Of a stretch of 64,000 bases of DNA, positions 1 to 8,240 are shown one piece after another. The translations under genes were made by a program, and so were the position numbers. The number at the start of each line of letters is the position of its first letter. The stretch's first letter is position 1. The stretch is from Microbacterium sp. CFH 31415 (GTDB lineage: Bacteria > Actinomycetota > Actinomycetes > Actinomycetales > Microbacteriaceae). The notes below the pieces were generated by a model, which was not told the origin of the DNA, ran no database searches, and was given only the letters and a program-made list of their open reading frames with translations. The stretch spans positions 62,001 through 126,000 of the forward strand of contig NZ_JAKYXC010000001.1 of assembly GCF_022538185.1 (NCBI RefSeq), in the 5' to 3' direction.

Positions 1-1763
1 GGTTCGAGTGCGACGAGCTCGCCGTCGACGATCGCCGGGGCGTTGCCGAGCCCCGCGTCCACGTCGGTCAGCTCGGGGTAGCGATGGGTGATGTCGTTGC
101 CGCTGCGGGCGTAGAGCCGCAGGCGCGAGCCGTCCCACACGCCGAGCGCGCGGATGCCGTCCCACTTGCCCTCCACCCACGGCTCGCTGCCCCAGCGGGC
201 CGCGGATCGACGGGCGATGCCGGGGGTCGCGTTCGTCGCGAGCATCGCCGCCGGGGCGGACGGGGCAGAGGATGGGTCCTCGTCAGGTCCCGCGCGCCGT
301 GCGGGAGGTCGCGCGTCGGCCTGTGCGCTGGGTTCGACGGGGATGCCGTCCGGCTGTGGCCGGCCCGCGGCATCCGTCTTCATCCGATGCAGCAGCCAGC
401 TCGACTTCTCACCCTCGCCCTCGGTGCGGATGAGTGCGAGGCGCACCCGTCCGAGCGGGCCGCCCGGGCGACCCTCGAGTGTGGCGATCACCTCGTCGTC
501 GCGCCACTTCTCGAGGTCGTAGCGGCCGTCGTCCCAGATCGTGACGCTGCCGCCGCCGTACTCGCCGGCCGGGATGGTGCCCTCGAAGCTCGCGTACTCC
601 ATCGGGTGGTCCTCGGTCATGATGGCGAGATTGTTCCGCTTGTACGAGTGCGGGACGCCGCGGGGCACCGCCCAGCTGACGAGCACGCCGTCGTGCTCGA
701 GGCGGAAGTCCCAGTGCAGCGCCGTCGCGTGATGCTCCTGGATGACGAAGATCGGCTTCTCGCCGTGCGGAGTCGCGCCGAGGGGGTTCGCCGGCACCGG
801 CTCGGGAGTGCGCGAGGCGCTGCGCTTGGAGATGTACGCCGACAGCGGCCCGGCCTCGGCCTCTCGTCCGCCCGCGTGGAAGCCGAGTGCCGCCATCGGG
901 TCGCCGATCGCCTGCATGCGCTCGAGCACCTCCTCGAACAGCAGGTGCCGCAGTCCCGGGTCGCCGAGCTCGTCCCACGTGCGCGGGGCGGCGACCGTGG
1001 GGTGCATGCGGCCGCGCAGCGAGTACGGAGCGATCGTCGTCTTGGAGCCGTTGTTCTGGCTCCAGTCGATGAGCACCTTGCCGGGGCGCTCGGTCTTCTT
1101 CATCGAGCTGACGACAAGGTCGGGGTGGTCGGCCTCGATCGCGCGAGCGAGCTCCTTGGCGATCATCGACGCCTGCTCGGTCGTCTGCCCGTCAGGCAGC
1201 GCCGTGTACAGGTGGATGCCTTTGCTGCCGCTGGTCACGGGGTAGGGGTCGAGGCCCATTCCGGACAGGATGCCGCGTGCCCAGCCGGCGACGACGGCGC
1301 ACTCCGGCAGCCCTGCGCCCGGACCGGGGTCGAGGTCGAGCACCAGGCGATCGGCGAATCCGCGCTGGCCGTCGGGAGTGAAGCGCCACTGCGGCACGTG
1401 CAGTTCGAGACTCGCCACCTGGGCGAGGTAGACGAGGGTCGGCACGTCGCCGATCAGGGGGTAGTCCTTCGTCCCCGTGGAGTGGGGGATCGGCATCCGC
1501 CTCACCCAGGACGGCGCGCCGCGCTCGAGGTCCTTCGCGAAGAACACCATGCCCGGGTCGTCGTCGGTTCCCACACCGTCCGGCCAGCGCTTGCGGGTCA
1601 CGGGCCGCCCGACCACGTGCGGAATGAGCAGCGGGGCGATGCGCGTGTAGTAGTCGATGACCTCGCCCTTAGTGGTGCCCGTCTCGGGGTACAGCACCTT
1701 GTCGAGGTTCGTGACGCGCAGTCGCCGGCCACCGATGCTCACCATGTTGGACGGGCCCGGCAT
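1..1763 (-). CDS. ligD: ATP-dependent DNA ligase LigD, 5' part only (cut by window edge)
   Basis: Multidomain NHEJ ligase that fills in, trims and seals double-strand breaks together with Ku. Reading down from ATG at 1763, about 587 residues are present. An N-terminal primase-polymerase domain shows LDLDPGPG (metal-binding Asp pair), SGSKGIHLY and NGSKTTIAPYSLRGR. A phosphoesterase domain follows with HHATALHWDFRLE and EGTIPAGEYGGG. After a Pro/Ala-rich linker the ligase domain begins with EGKWDGIRAL, the KxDG adenylation motif. The order Pol-PE-Lig is that of mycobacterial LigD. The rest of the ligase domain lies outside the window. The start at 1763 is supported by a TAGCCT -10 box six bases upstream; a second in-frame ATG is at 1745. 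Divergent from ku. Confidence 0.95.
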   Translation of the reverse strand, partial: MPGPSNMVSIGGRRLRVTNLDKVLYPETGTTKGEVIDYYTRIAPLLIPHVVGRPVTRKRWPDGVGTDDDPGMVFFAKDLERGAPSWVRRMPIPHSTGTKDYPLIGDVPTLVYLAQVASLELHVPQWRFTPDGQRGFADRLVLDLDPGPGAGLPECAVVAGWARGILSGMGLDPYPVTSGSKGIHLYTALPDGQTTEQASMIAKELARAIEADHPDLVVSSMKKTERPGKVLIDWSQNNGSKTTIAPYSLRGRMHPTVAAPRTWDELGDPGLRHLLFEEVLERMQAIGDPMAALGFHAGGREAEAGPLSAYISKRSASRTPEPVPANPLGATPHGEKPIFVIQEHHATALHWDFRLEHDGVLVSWAVPRGVPHSYKRNNLAIMTEDHPMEYASFEGTIPAGEYGGGSVTIWDDGRYDLEKWRDDEVIATLEGRPGGPLGRVRLALIRTEGEGEKSSWLLHRMKTDAAGRPQPDGIPVEPSAQADARPPARRAGPDEDPSSAPSAPAAMLATNATPGIARRSAARWGSEPWVEGKWDGIRALGVWDGSRLRLYARSGNDITHRYPELTDVDAGLGNAPAIVDGELVALE

Positions 1764-1841
1764 GCGTTCAGGCTAGCCGCGACATGTCAACACCTGCATA
1801 TGGGCTAGCCGTGGCGGGTGTGACCGGTGTTCACTGGGGGG
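1764..1841. promoter_or_regulatory. ligD-ku divergent promoter region
   Basis: This 78-base gap separates two genes that work together. On the minus strand TAGCCT (1775-1770) lies six bases before the ligD ATG, the spacing of a leaderless transcript. The palindrome GGCTAGCC occurs twice, at 1771-1778 and 1803-1810, 32 bases apart (about three helical turns). The first copy contains the ligD -10 box. The second copy could supply a TAGCCG -10 for ku. Whether a regulator binds the pair is inference. Confidence 0.45.
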
Positions 1842-2759
1842 ATGAGGGCGATCTGGAAGGGTGCGCTGACCTTCGGTCTGGTCAATGTGCCGGTCAAGGT
1901 GTATTCGGCGACCGAGGACCACGACGTGTCGCTGCACCAGGTGCACAACAAGGACGGCGGCCGCATCCGCTACCAGCGCATCTGCGAGATCGACGGCGAG
2001 GTCGTGCCCTACCAGGACATCGACAAGGCCTACGACGACGGCGACAAGACCGTCGTGCTCACGAAGGAGGACTTCGCGGCGCTGCCGGCCGAGAAGAGCC
2101 GCGAGATCGACGTCGTCGAGTTCGTGCCGAGCGACCAGGTCGACCTGCTCACGCTCGACAAGGCGTACTACCTCGAGCCCGACAGCGCTTCGCCGAAGGC
2201 GTACGTGCTGCTGCGCAAGACGCTCGAGCAGACGGACCGGACCGCGATCGTGCGGTTCTCGCTGCGCCAGAAGACGCGGCTGGCCGCGCTGCGTGTGCGC
2301 GGTGACGTACTGGTGCTCCAGACCCTGCTGTGGGCCGACGAGGTGCGCGAGGCCGCTTTCCCGGCGCTGGATGAGACGGTGCGCATCTCGGCGAAGGAGC
2401 TCGAGCTGTCGGCATCCCTCGTCGAGAGCTTCGCGAGCGACTTCGACCCGTCCGAGTTCTCGGACGAGTACCAGGAGGAGCTGCGCACCCTGATCGACGC
2501 GAAGCTCGAGAAGGGCGATGCGCTCGACACCTCCGAGACCTTCGGCGACCACGAGGAGGAGGACACCGGGGGAGAGGTCATCGACCTCATGGAGGCGCTG
2601 CGCGCGAGCGTCGAGAAGTCGCGCGCTGCGCGCGAGGGCGGCGCGACGTCGGCGAAGAAGGACGACGAACCCGCGAAGAAGCCCGCCGCCAAGAAGTCCA
2701 CCGCGAAGAAGTCCACCGCGAAGAAGCCGGCGGCGAAGAAGACCGCGAAGGCCTCCTGA
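1842..2759 (+). CDS. ku: Non-homologous end-joining protein Ku
   Basis: Bacterial Ku homodimer that rings DNA ends and recruits LigD. The start is taken at MRAIWKGALTFGLVNVPVKV, the usual Ku N-terminus, preceded by a G-run that can serve as a ribosome site; a GTG five codons upstream is possible. The Ku core (roughly residues 1-245) contains the ring-forming region with ICEIDGEVV and LLWADEVREA. It is followed by an acidic linker and a C-terminal tail of KKP/AKK/STAKK repeats. Lys-rich tails of this kind in actinobacterial Ku bind DNA and tune end binding. Total 305 residues, normal for the family. Divergent from ligD, the standard NHEJ pairing. Confidence 0.95.
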   Translation: MRAIWKGALTFGLVNVPVKVYSATEDHDVSLHQVHNKDGGRIRYQRICEIDGEVVPYQDIDKAYDDGDKTVVLTKEDFAALPAEKSREIDVVEFVPSDQVDLLTLDKAYYLEPDSASPKAYVLLRKTLEQTDRTAIVRFSLRQKTRLAALRVRGDVLVLQTLLWADEVREAAFPALDETVRISAKELELSASLVESFASDFDPSEFSDEYQEELRTLIDAKLEKGDALDTSETFGDHEEEDTGGEVIDLMEALRASVEKSRAAREGGATSAKKDDEPAKKPAAKKSTAKKSTAKKPAAKKTAKAS

Positions 2760-2776
2760 CCGACGACAGCGTCAGG
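2755..2776. terminator. Short hairpin between convergent ku and dedA genes
   Basis: CCTGAC (2755-2760) and GTCAGG (2771-2776) form a six-pair stem with a ten-base loop. The arms contain the stop codons of both convergent genes. The stem is short and there is no T-run, so terminator function is only suggested by position. Confidence 0.3.
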
Positions 2777-3563
2777 CCCGCGGCACCTCTCCGTCGTGCT
2801 GTCCGTGCTCGGGGCCGCGGTCGAAGATGTCGGCGTCGAGCACGAGCGCCTCGGCCTCCTCGTGGTCGGTCACGACATCCTCGCCCGCCGCAGCGGCCTT
2901 CTTGGCCTTGCTGCGCTCGCGGAAGTAGTGCCAGAGGGTGACCACGGCGGTGCCGCCGACGGCGGCGAGCAGGATGAGGTCGATGTAGTTCTCGACGAAG
3001 GTGGCCACCGGCGGGATGAAGCCGATCAGGTAGCCGAACATCGTCAGGCCGAAGCCCCAGATCACGGCGCCGATGAAGTTGTAGAGGGTGTACTTCCACT
3101 TGTTCATGTGGCCGACGCCGGCGGCGACGGGGGCGAAGGTGCGCACGATCGGCACGAAGCGGGCGAGGATGATCGTGAGCCCGCCGAAGCGCTCGAAGAA
3201 CGCGTTGGTGCGCTCGACGTTCTTGACGCTGAAGAGACCGGACTCCTTCTTCTCGAAGACCGAGGGCCCGCCCTTGTGGCCGATGTAGTAGCCGACCTCG
3301 CCGCCGACGAAGGCGGCCAGTCCGATCAGCAGGGCCACCCACCAGACGCTGAGGCCGAACACGCCGTTCGGCGCGTAGTCCTGGGGGTGCGAGAGCAGGC
3401 CGGCGATGACGAGGAGCGTGTCGCCCGGCAGCAGGAAGCCGACCAGCAGGCCGGTCTCGGCGAACACGATGAAGCACACGACCACGAGCGCCCACGGGCC
3501 CGCCCAATCGATGATCGCGGCCGGATCGAGCCAGGGGATGAGAGCGGTGGGCACGGCGTGCAC
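2772..3563 (-). CDS. DedA family (SNARE-associated/VTT domain) membrane protein
   Basis: A 263-residue integral membrane protein of the DedA family, implicated in lipid carrier scrambling and membrane homeostasis in bacteria. The GTG start gives MHAVPTALIPWLDPAAIIDW, then hydrophobic helices beginning ALVVVCFIVFAETGLLVGF. The family signatures are visible: LLPGDTLL near residue 45, and further on GEVGYYIGHKGG and FERFGGLTIILARFVPIVRT, with the conserved Glu, Gly and Arg residues of the family. A charged cytoplasmic tail ends the protein. The exact substrate cannot be told from sequence. It stands alone, convergent with ku and downstream of tRNA-Leu on the same strand. Confidence 0.9.
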   Translation of the reverse strand: MHAVPTALIPWLDPAAIIDWAGPWALVVVCFIVFAETGLLVGFLLPGDTLLVIAGLLSHPQDYAPNGVFGLSVWWVALLIGLAAFVGGEVGYYIGHKGGPSVFEKKESGLFSVKNVERTNAFFERFGGLTIILARFVPIVRTFAPVAAGVGHMNKWKYTLYNFIGAVIWGFGLTMFGYLIGFIPPVATFVENYIDLILLAAVGGTAVVTLWHYFRERSKAKKAAAAGEDVVTDHEEAEALVLDADIFDRGPEHGQHDGEVPRA

Positions 3564-3625
3564 GATGTGGGATTCCCGTCGGTCGAGGCGGTCGGCGGTG
3601 CAGCGCGGTCAGCGAAGCAGCTGCG

Positions 3626-3707
3626 TGCGGAAGGTGGGACTTGAACCCACACGCCCGGAGGCACAGGAACCTAAATCCTGCGTGTCTGCCAATTCCACCA
3701 CTCCCGC
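3626..3707 (-). tRNA. tRNA-Leu (anticodon UAG)
   Basis: On the minus strand a GCGGGAG acceptor arm pairs with CTTCCGC, followed by discriminator A at 3626. The anticodon arm has a CAGGA/TCCTG stem around a TTTAGGT loop, placing UAG at positions 34-36, which reads CUA leucine codons. A long variable arm, as expected for a class II tRNA, and a GTTCAAGTC T-loop are present. CCA is not encoded. Confidence 0.95.
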
Positions 3708-3717
3708 GAGCAGGTTC

Positions 3718-3723
3718 AGTCTA
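3718..3723 (-). promoter_or_regulatory. -10 box of tRNA-Leu
   Basis: TAGACT lies ten bases upstream of the mature tRNA 5' end. It is part of GTAGACTGA, a nine-base string also found at the smpB and ssrA promoters in this window. No clear -35 hexamer is seen. Confidence 0.5.
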
Positions 3724-3777
3724 CTGAGGCGCCTGGACGCGGGCTGTGGGGCGGGCCCCCGGGTTCCGCGGGTGCTT

Positions 3778-3990
3778 TCAGCGACGGATGCCGAAGAGGA
3801 AATAGCTCGCCGGACCGATCCAATTGACCAGGATCGCGGGGATCCACGCCGGCTTCGGTCCGCGCACCTCGGCCGCGTCGCGATGAGCGAGATCCCAGAA
3901 GGCCAGGAAGGCGAATGCGACCTGCACGAGGCCCACGAGGCCGAGGACGGCTCGGCCGATCGGTGCCATCTCTTGTGGGCTCTTGGTCAT
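3778..3990 (-). CDS. Small PLDc_N-type membrane protein
   Basis: About 70 residues with two hydrophobic helices (AVLGLVGLVQVAFAFLAFWD and AILVNWIGPASYFLFGIRR). The second helix ends in the W-I-x-P-x-x-Y-x-x-F-G pattern of the PLDc_N domain, the short N-terminal membrane module of cardiolipin synthases that also occurs alone in actinobacteria. GGAGG lies four bases before the ATG at 3993 and seven before the ATG at 3990; the second spacing is better, so 3990 is chosen. An upstream in-frame start at 4035 has no ribosome site. The function of stand-alone copies is unknown. Confidence 0.75.
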   Translation of the reverse strand: MTKSPQEMAPIGRAVLGLVGLVQVAFAFLAFWDLAHRDAAEVRGPKPAWIPAILVNWIGPASYFLFGIRR

Positions 3991-4187
3991 CATCGTGCCT
4001 CCGAATCGTTCGTCGGTGTCACCTCCATCCTGCACCGTGACGCGTCACGGCACGAGCGTGATCCGGTCCATCGGCGCCGGCGCCACTGGTCCGGCGAGAG
4101 TCACGTCTGATCCTGCGAGCACGGCGCGCTGCCTTCGGCACCTGTGGATAACTTCGGGATGCCGCTTTCCTCCCTTGCGAGGATGCA

Positions 4188-5345
4188 GTGGTGCATTCGT
4201 CCACCGCCTCCCCGCCGACGGCGACCCTCGTCGCCGAGCGGGTGCGGGAACGGCTGCGCGCCGAGCGGACCGACCCGTCGCGCGATCCGGAGTTGGCCGC
4301 CCACATCGCGCGAGCCGAGGTACGACGCCACAACGACTTCGCCCTCGCCCGCGGGCTCGCGCCTGTCGACGACGAGACGGCGTGCGTGCGCGAGGTGCTC
4401 GCCGCGGTCGCCGGTTTCGGTCCGCTCCAGCCGTATCTGGACGACCCGACCGTCGAGGAACTGTGGATCAATGCCCCCGACCGCATCTTCGTCGCCCGCG
4501 GCGGGGTGGCGGAGCGCACGCCGCTCGCGCTGACCGACTCGGCGGTGCGGGATCTCGTCGAGCGGATGCTGCAATCCTCGGGTCGACGCGTCGACCTGAG
4601 TCAGCCCTTCGTCGACGCGTCGCTGCCCGATGGGTCCCGCCTGCACGTCGTGATCCCTGACATCACCCGGCGGCACTGGGCGGTCAACGTCCGCAAGTTC
4701 CTGCCCGCCTTCCGCGACCTCGACCGGCTCGTGGCCGCACGTTCGATCACCGCCGACGGCGCTCAGCTGCTCCGGTCCGCGATGCATCGCGGAGCCTCTG
4801 TGATCGTGTCGGGCGCCACGCACGCGGGAAAGACCACGCTCCTCGGCGCCATGATCGCCGCCTGTCCGGCCGAGCATCGCATCGTCACCGTCGAGGAGAC
4901 CTTCGAGCTCGCCGTCGCCGCCACCGACCTGGTCGCGCTCCAGGGTCGGCAGCCGAGTCTCGAGGGCACCGGTGAAGTCACGCTGCGGCGCCTCGTGAAG
5001 GAGGCGCTGCGCATGCGCCCCGACCGTCTCGTCGTCGGCGAGGTGCGCGACGCCGAGGCACTCGACCTCGTGCTGGCGCTCAACACGGGCGTGCCGGGCG
5101 CTGCGACGATCCACGCCAACTCGGCGCGCGAGGCGCTGGGCAAGCTCGCCGCGCTGCCGCTGCTGGCCGGGCGCAACATCGACGCCGCTTTCGTGGTGCC
5201 GGCGGTCGCGGCATCCGTCGATGTCGTCGTGCATTGCGAGCGGGATGCCGCGGGCCGCCGCCGCGTCGCAGAGATCGTCGAGCCGGTCGGTGTCGAGGAG
5301 GGCGTGATCTCCGCGCGGACGCTCTATCGAGGCGACGGCGCATGA
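4188..5345 (+). CDS. tadA: Tad/Flp pilus assembly ATPase (TadA/CpaF family)
   Basis: Secretion ATPase of the VirB11/GspE superfamily that powers Flp/Tad pilus assembly from the cytoplasmic face. 385 residues. The N-terminal domain carries GFGPLQPYLDDPTVEELWIN, typical of the family. Walker A is GATHAGKT at residues 209-216. The Walker B/Asp box region is RPDRLVVGEVRDAEALD, and the His box is TIHANSAREAL. The GTG start at 4188 is preceded by GAGG five bases away. The gene opens an operon of overlapping tad genes. No tadZ/ssd gene precedes it here, although many actinobacterial clusters have one. Confidence 0.92.
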   Translation: MVHSSTASPPTATLVAERVRERLRAERTDPSRDPELAAHIARAEVRRHNDFALARGLAPVDDETACVREVLAAVAGFGPLQPYLDDPTVEELWINAPDRIFVARGGVAERTPLALTDSAVRDLVERMLQSSGRRVDLSQPFVDASLPDGSRLHVVIPDITRRHWAVNVRKFLPAFRDLDRLVAARSITADGAQLLRSAMHRGASVIVSGATHAGKTTLLGAMIAACPAEHRIVTVEETFELAVAATDLVALQGRQPSLEGTGEVTLRRLVKEALRMRPDRLVVGEVRDAEALDLVLALNTGVPGAATIHANSAREALGKLAALPLLAGRNIDAAFVVPAVAASVDVVVHCERDAAGRRRVAEIVEPVGVEEGVISARTLYRGDGA

Positions 5346-6199
5346 CGTTCGTCTGGGGTGCCGTGCTCGCCGCCGGGGTGCTGCTCACCCTCTCGCCCTG
5401 GGTGTGGCCGCTGCGCGAGCGGTCGGCGCCTATGGCGTCGCACGGCCGCATCGCGCGACTCCTCGAGGGCGCCGGACTCGCGCGCCTGTCGCCCGGCTCG
5501 GTGATCGTCGTGGCCGGCTCCGCCGCGGTGGTCGGCGCGGCCGCGTCGTGGATCGTCGCCCAGGTGCCGGCGCTGAGCCTCGTCGCCGCCGCCGCATGCA
5601 CCGTCGCGCCGTTCGCGTGGCTGCGCGCGCGGCGGTCCCGGCTCGTGCGTGTGCGTCGCGGCCTCTGGCCCGATGTGTGCGACCTGCTCATCGCGTCGGT
5701 GCGTGCCGGGATGTCGCTGCCCGACGCCGTCGCGAGCCTCGCACGGTCCGCGCCCGTCGAGCTGCGGCCGGCCTTCGGGGGGTTCGCACGCGATGTTGCG
5801 GCATCCGGTCACTTCGACTCCAGCGCGCAGCGCCTGAAGGTGGCGCTGGCCGATCCGGTCGCCGATCGCATCATCGAGACGCTGCGCATGGCGCGCCAGG
5901 TGGGCGGCACCGAGCTGACGCCGGTGCTGCGTGCGCTGGCCGCCTCAGTACGCGCCGACACCGCGCTGCGCGCCGAGGTCGAGTCGCGTCAGTCGTGGAT
6001 CCGCGGAGCCGCCGTGCTCGGCGTCGCCGCCCCTTGGGTCATCCTGTGCCTGCTCGCGATGCGGCCCGAGGGCGCCGAGGCGTACGGCAGTCCCGAAGGG
6101 GTCGCGCTCATCCTCGCCGGCGCTGCGGTGTCGTTCCTCGCCTTCCGCGTGATGATCCGGCTCGGACGTCTGCCCGAGCCGCGGAGGTGGTTCGGGTGA
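5342..6199 (+). CDS. tadB: Type II secretion F-domain protein TadB
   Basis: Inner-membrane platform protein of the Tad pilus. 285 residues starting at ATG 5342, which overlaps the tadA stop (ATGA). N-terminal hydrophobic segments are followed by a cytoplasmic four-helix T2SSF domain with LWPDVCDLLIASVRAGMSLP and the RMARQVGGTELTPVLRALA stretch typical of TadB, then two C-terminal membrane helices (AAVLGVAAPWVILCLLA and VALILAGAAVSFLAFRVMI). A longer upstream reading to 5234 would run back into tadA and is not credible. It pairs with TadC as the platform heterodimer. Confidence 0.9.
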   Translation: MTFVWGAVLAAGVLLTLSPWVWPLRERSAPMASHGRIARLLEGAGLARLSPGSVIVVAGSAAVVGAAASWIVAQVPALSLVAAAACTVAPFAWLRARRSRLVRVRRGLWPDVCDLLIASVRAGMSLPDAVASLARSAPVELRPAFGGFARDVAASGHFDSSAQRLKVALADPVADRIIETLRMARQVGGTELTPVLRALAASVRADTALRAEVESRQSWIRGAAVLGVAAPWVILCLLAMRPEGAEAYGSPEGVALILAGAAVSFLAFRVMIRLGRLPEPRRWFG

Positions 6200-7134
6200 G
6201 CCCCCTCCCGATGGACGACGTCGCGTTCTCGATCGTGCTGGGAACGGCGCTCGGCGTCGGCGTCTGCCTGCTGCTGTCACTCGCCCCGCGCGTCGGCGCG
6301 CCGAGCCTCGCGCAGCGCATCGCTCCGTACATCCGCGACGTGACGGATCCGCGCGGCGTCGGGGACGTCATCGGCGCGGCCGGTCCGGTGCCGGCCCCGT
6401 CCCTCGCGTGGCGTGCATTGCAGCTGCGCTTCGCGCGATTCCTGGGCGGCGACGCGGCGCTGAGCCGCCGGCTTCACCAGGCGGGGCGATCGATGGATGC
6501 CTCGGCCTTCCGCGGCCGGCAGCTGGCGTGGTCGATCGCGGGGCTGGCGACGGGCAGTGTGCTCGTGGTCGCCGCTGTGCTCCTCGGCCGCGGTTCCCCC
6601 TCGCTCGTGGTGCTGCCCCCGCTGTTCGCGGTGGGAGGGATCCTCGGGTACGACGCGTGGCTGTCGCAGTCGGCGAAGGCGCGCGTCGCCCGCATCCGCG
6701 AAGAGCTCCCGACGGTGCTCGAGTTCGTCGCACTCTGCCTCTCGGCGGGCGAGGGGATCCTCGACTCGCTCCGACGGGTGAGCGAGGTCGGGGCCGGCGA
6801 GCTCACGGCGGAGCTGCGCGGGGCGGTGGTGGCCGTCGGCACCGGTTCGCCGCTCCCGGAGGCGCTGGCGAGGATGTCGGACGCTCTGCAGATCCCCGCC
6901 CTGTCGCGATCAGTCGACCAGCTCGTCGCCGCGATCGACCGCGGGGCACCGCTCGCGCGGGTGCTGCACGCCCAGGCGCTCGACGCCCGGGACGACGCCA
7001 AGCGCGACCTCATCGAACGTGCGGGGCGCAAAGAGATCTACATGCTCGTGCCGCTGGTCTTCCTCATCCTCCCGCTCAGCGTGCTGTTCGCCGTGTTCCC
7101 GGGAGTGTTCATGCTCCGGCTCGGCCTTGGCTGA
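6196..7134 (+). CDS. tadC: Type II secretion F-domain protein TadC
   Basis: Second platform protein of the Tad system, 312 residues from GTG 6196, which overlaps the tadB stop (GTGA). An N-terminal helix (FSIVLGTALGVGVCLLLSLA) precedes a membrane segment and the cytoplasmic F domain with REELPTVLEFVALCLSAGEG and the conserved QALDARDDAKRDLIERAGRK. The last helix, YMLVPLVFLILPLSVLFAVF, is characteristic of TadC C-termini. The open frame extends upstream to 5404 but that part is antiparallel noise inside tadB. Confidence 0.9.
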   Translation: MSPLPMDDVAFSIVLGTALGVGVCLLLSLAPRVGAPSLAQRIAPYIRDVTDPRGVGDVIGAAGPVPAPSLAWRALQLRFARFLGGDAALSRRLHQAGRSMDASAFRGRQLAWSIAGLATGSVLVVAAVLLGRGSPSLVVLPPLFAVGGILGYDAWLSQSAKARVARIREELPTVLEFVALCLSAGEGILDSLRRVSEVGAGELTAELRGAVVAVGTGSPLPEALARMSDALQIPALSRSVDQLVAAIDRGAPLARVLHAQALDARDDAKRDLIERAGRKEIYMLVPLVFLILPLSVLFAVFPGVFMLRLGLG

Positions 7135-7186
7135 GTCGCCCTCCACCTCAGTCGCCCTCCACCTGACCCCCCCTCGAAGGAGAGAC

Positions 7187-7390
7187 ATGATCCGCCACCA
7201 CCTCCAGAATCTGACGTCCCGCCTGCGCGCGTCGTTCGCCGACATCGCCCACGACGACCGCGGCGATGTGCCCGGCTGGGTGCTCATCACGCTCATGACC
7301 GCCGGGCTCGTCGTCGTGATCTGGGCGCTCGCAGGTGCCGCCCTCGCAGGCCTGTTCGAACAGGCGATCTCGCGCGTCTCCGGCTTCTGA
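7187..7390 (+). CDS. Small Flp/pilin-like peptide of the Tad cluster
   Basis: A 67-residue peptide in the position of the major pilin, after tadC and before the tadE-like genes. ATG 7187 follows a GAAGGAGAG ribosome site. A basic, cytoplasmic N-terminal half ends in DDRGDVPG, and a single hydrophobic helix (WVLITLMTAGLVVVIWALAG) follows, the topology of a Flp prepilin. The Glu usually found five residues after the prepilin cleavage Gly is absent, so processing may differ. It is called by position and topology; no family signature is certain. Confidence 0.7.
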   Translation: MIRHHLQNLTSRLRASFADIAHDDRGDVPGWVLITLMTAGLVVVIWALAGAALAGLFEQAISRVSGF

Positions 7391-7393
7391 TCC

Positions 7394-7786
7394 GTGCGGG
7401 TCCATCATCCCCTCGATGAGGAGGGCTCCAGCCCGGTCGAGTTCGTGCTCGTCGGAGCGCTGCTCACCGTGCTGACGCTGGGGGTGCTCCAGTTCGGCCT
7501 GGCGGTCTACGTGCGCAACGTCGTGCACGATGCCGCCATCGAGGGGGCGTACCACGCGGCTCTCGCCGACACCTCGCTCGACGATGGGGCGCGGCGCACC
7601 CGCGAGATCGTGTCGCGCACGGTCGGTGAGGAGTACGCCACCGACATCGACGTGCGCGAGACGGATGCGCTGGGCCATACGTCCGTCCAGGTGACGGTGC
7701 GCGCGATGTTGCCGCTGGTCGGACTGCTGGGCGCTCCCCGCACGATGGAGGTGACAGCCCGTGCACCGGCGGAGTCCTTCGGCTGA
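7394..7786 (+). CDS. TadE-family pseudopilin
   Basis: A 130-residue TadE-like minor pilin. The GTG start lies four bases after the preceding stop. The prepilin-like region is EEGSSPVEFVLVGALLTVL, with the Glu expected in the TadE motif, followed by one membrane helix and a C-terminal extracellular domain of about 85 residues rich in beta-prone segments. It probably caps or initiates the pilus. Its end overlaps the next gene by 26 bases. Confidence 0.85.
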   Translation: MRVHHPLDEEGSSPVEFVLVGALLTVLTLGVLQFGLAVYVRNVVHDAAIEGAYHAALADTSLDDGARRTREIVSRTVGEEYATDIDVRETDALGHTSVQVTVRAMLPLVGLLGAPRTMEVTARAPAESFG

Positions 7787-8240
7787 CCCGCTGTCCGCGA
7801 TGCCCGACGACGGCGAGCGGGGATCCGCCGCCCTGGAGTTCATCCTCGTCGGCCTGCTGCTCCTCGTGCCGCTCGTCTACCTCGTCGGTGCGCTCGGCCT
7901 CATCCAGGGGCAGTCGCTGGGCGCCGAAGCGGGCACTCGCCACATCGCGCGTGCCGTCGCGTCGGCCACGAATGACGCCGACGCCGCGGGCCGTGCCGAC
8001 CTCGTGCTCGAATCCATCACCCGCGAGTACGGGCTGGACCCCTCGTCCGTCGACGTGACGTTCGCCTGCCGCCCGGCCGGGGCCGCGTGCCCGCGCGCCG
8101 GCGCGACGCTGGTCGTGACCCTGCGGACGCGGGTGGCACTTCCGCTCGTGCCGCCCGTGTTCGGGCTCGATCGCCTCGCGAGCATTCCGGTCGAGGCGTC
8201 CGCCGTGCAGAAGGTGTCGCGCTTCTGGGGATCGCGATGA
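7761..8240 (+). CDS. TadE/TadF-like pseudopilin
   Basis: 159 residues. The start is chosen at GTG 7761 because GGAGGTGA, a near-perfect anti-16S match, ends six bases upstream, inside the preceding gene; ATG 7800 lacks any ribosome site. The GERGSAALEFILVGLLLL stretch is the TadE motif and membrane helix. The outside domain holds a CRPAGAAC pair that could form a disulfide. Translational coupling with the previous tadE-like gene is likely because the coding regions overlap. Confidence 0.85.
   Translation: MHRRSPSADPLSAMPDDGERGSAALEFILVGLLLLVPLVYLVGALGLIQGQSLGAEAGTRHIARAVASATNDADAAGRADLVLESITREYGLDPSSVDVTFACRPAGAACPRAGATLVVTLRTRVALPLVPPVFGLDRLASIPVEASAVQKVSRFWGSR

Noticed and set aside
84..1808. 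574-codon open frame on the plus strand
   Set aside because: Antisense to ligD, whose three domains are clear.
2660..2756. Lys/Ala-rich tandem repeats at the ku 3' end as a DNA repeat element
   Set aside because: They encode the usual Ku basic tail; imperfect at DNA level.
4143..4151. TGTGGATAA, a perfect DnaA box (TTATCCACA on the minus strand)
   Set aside because: Single copy with no AT-rich stretch, further boxes or dnaA/dnaN genes nearby; not an origin.
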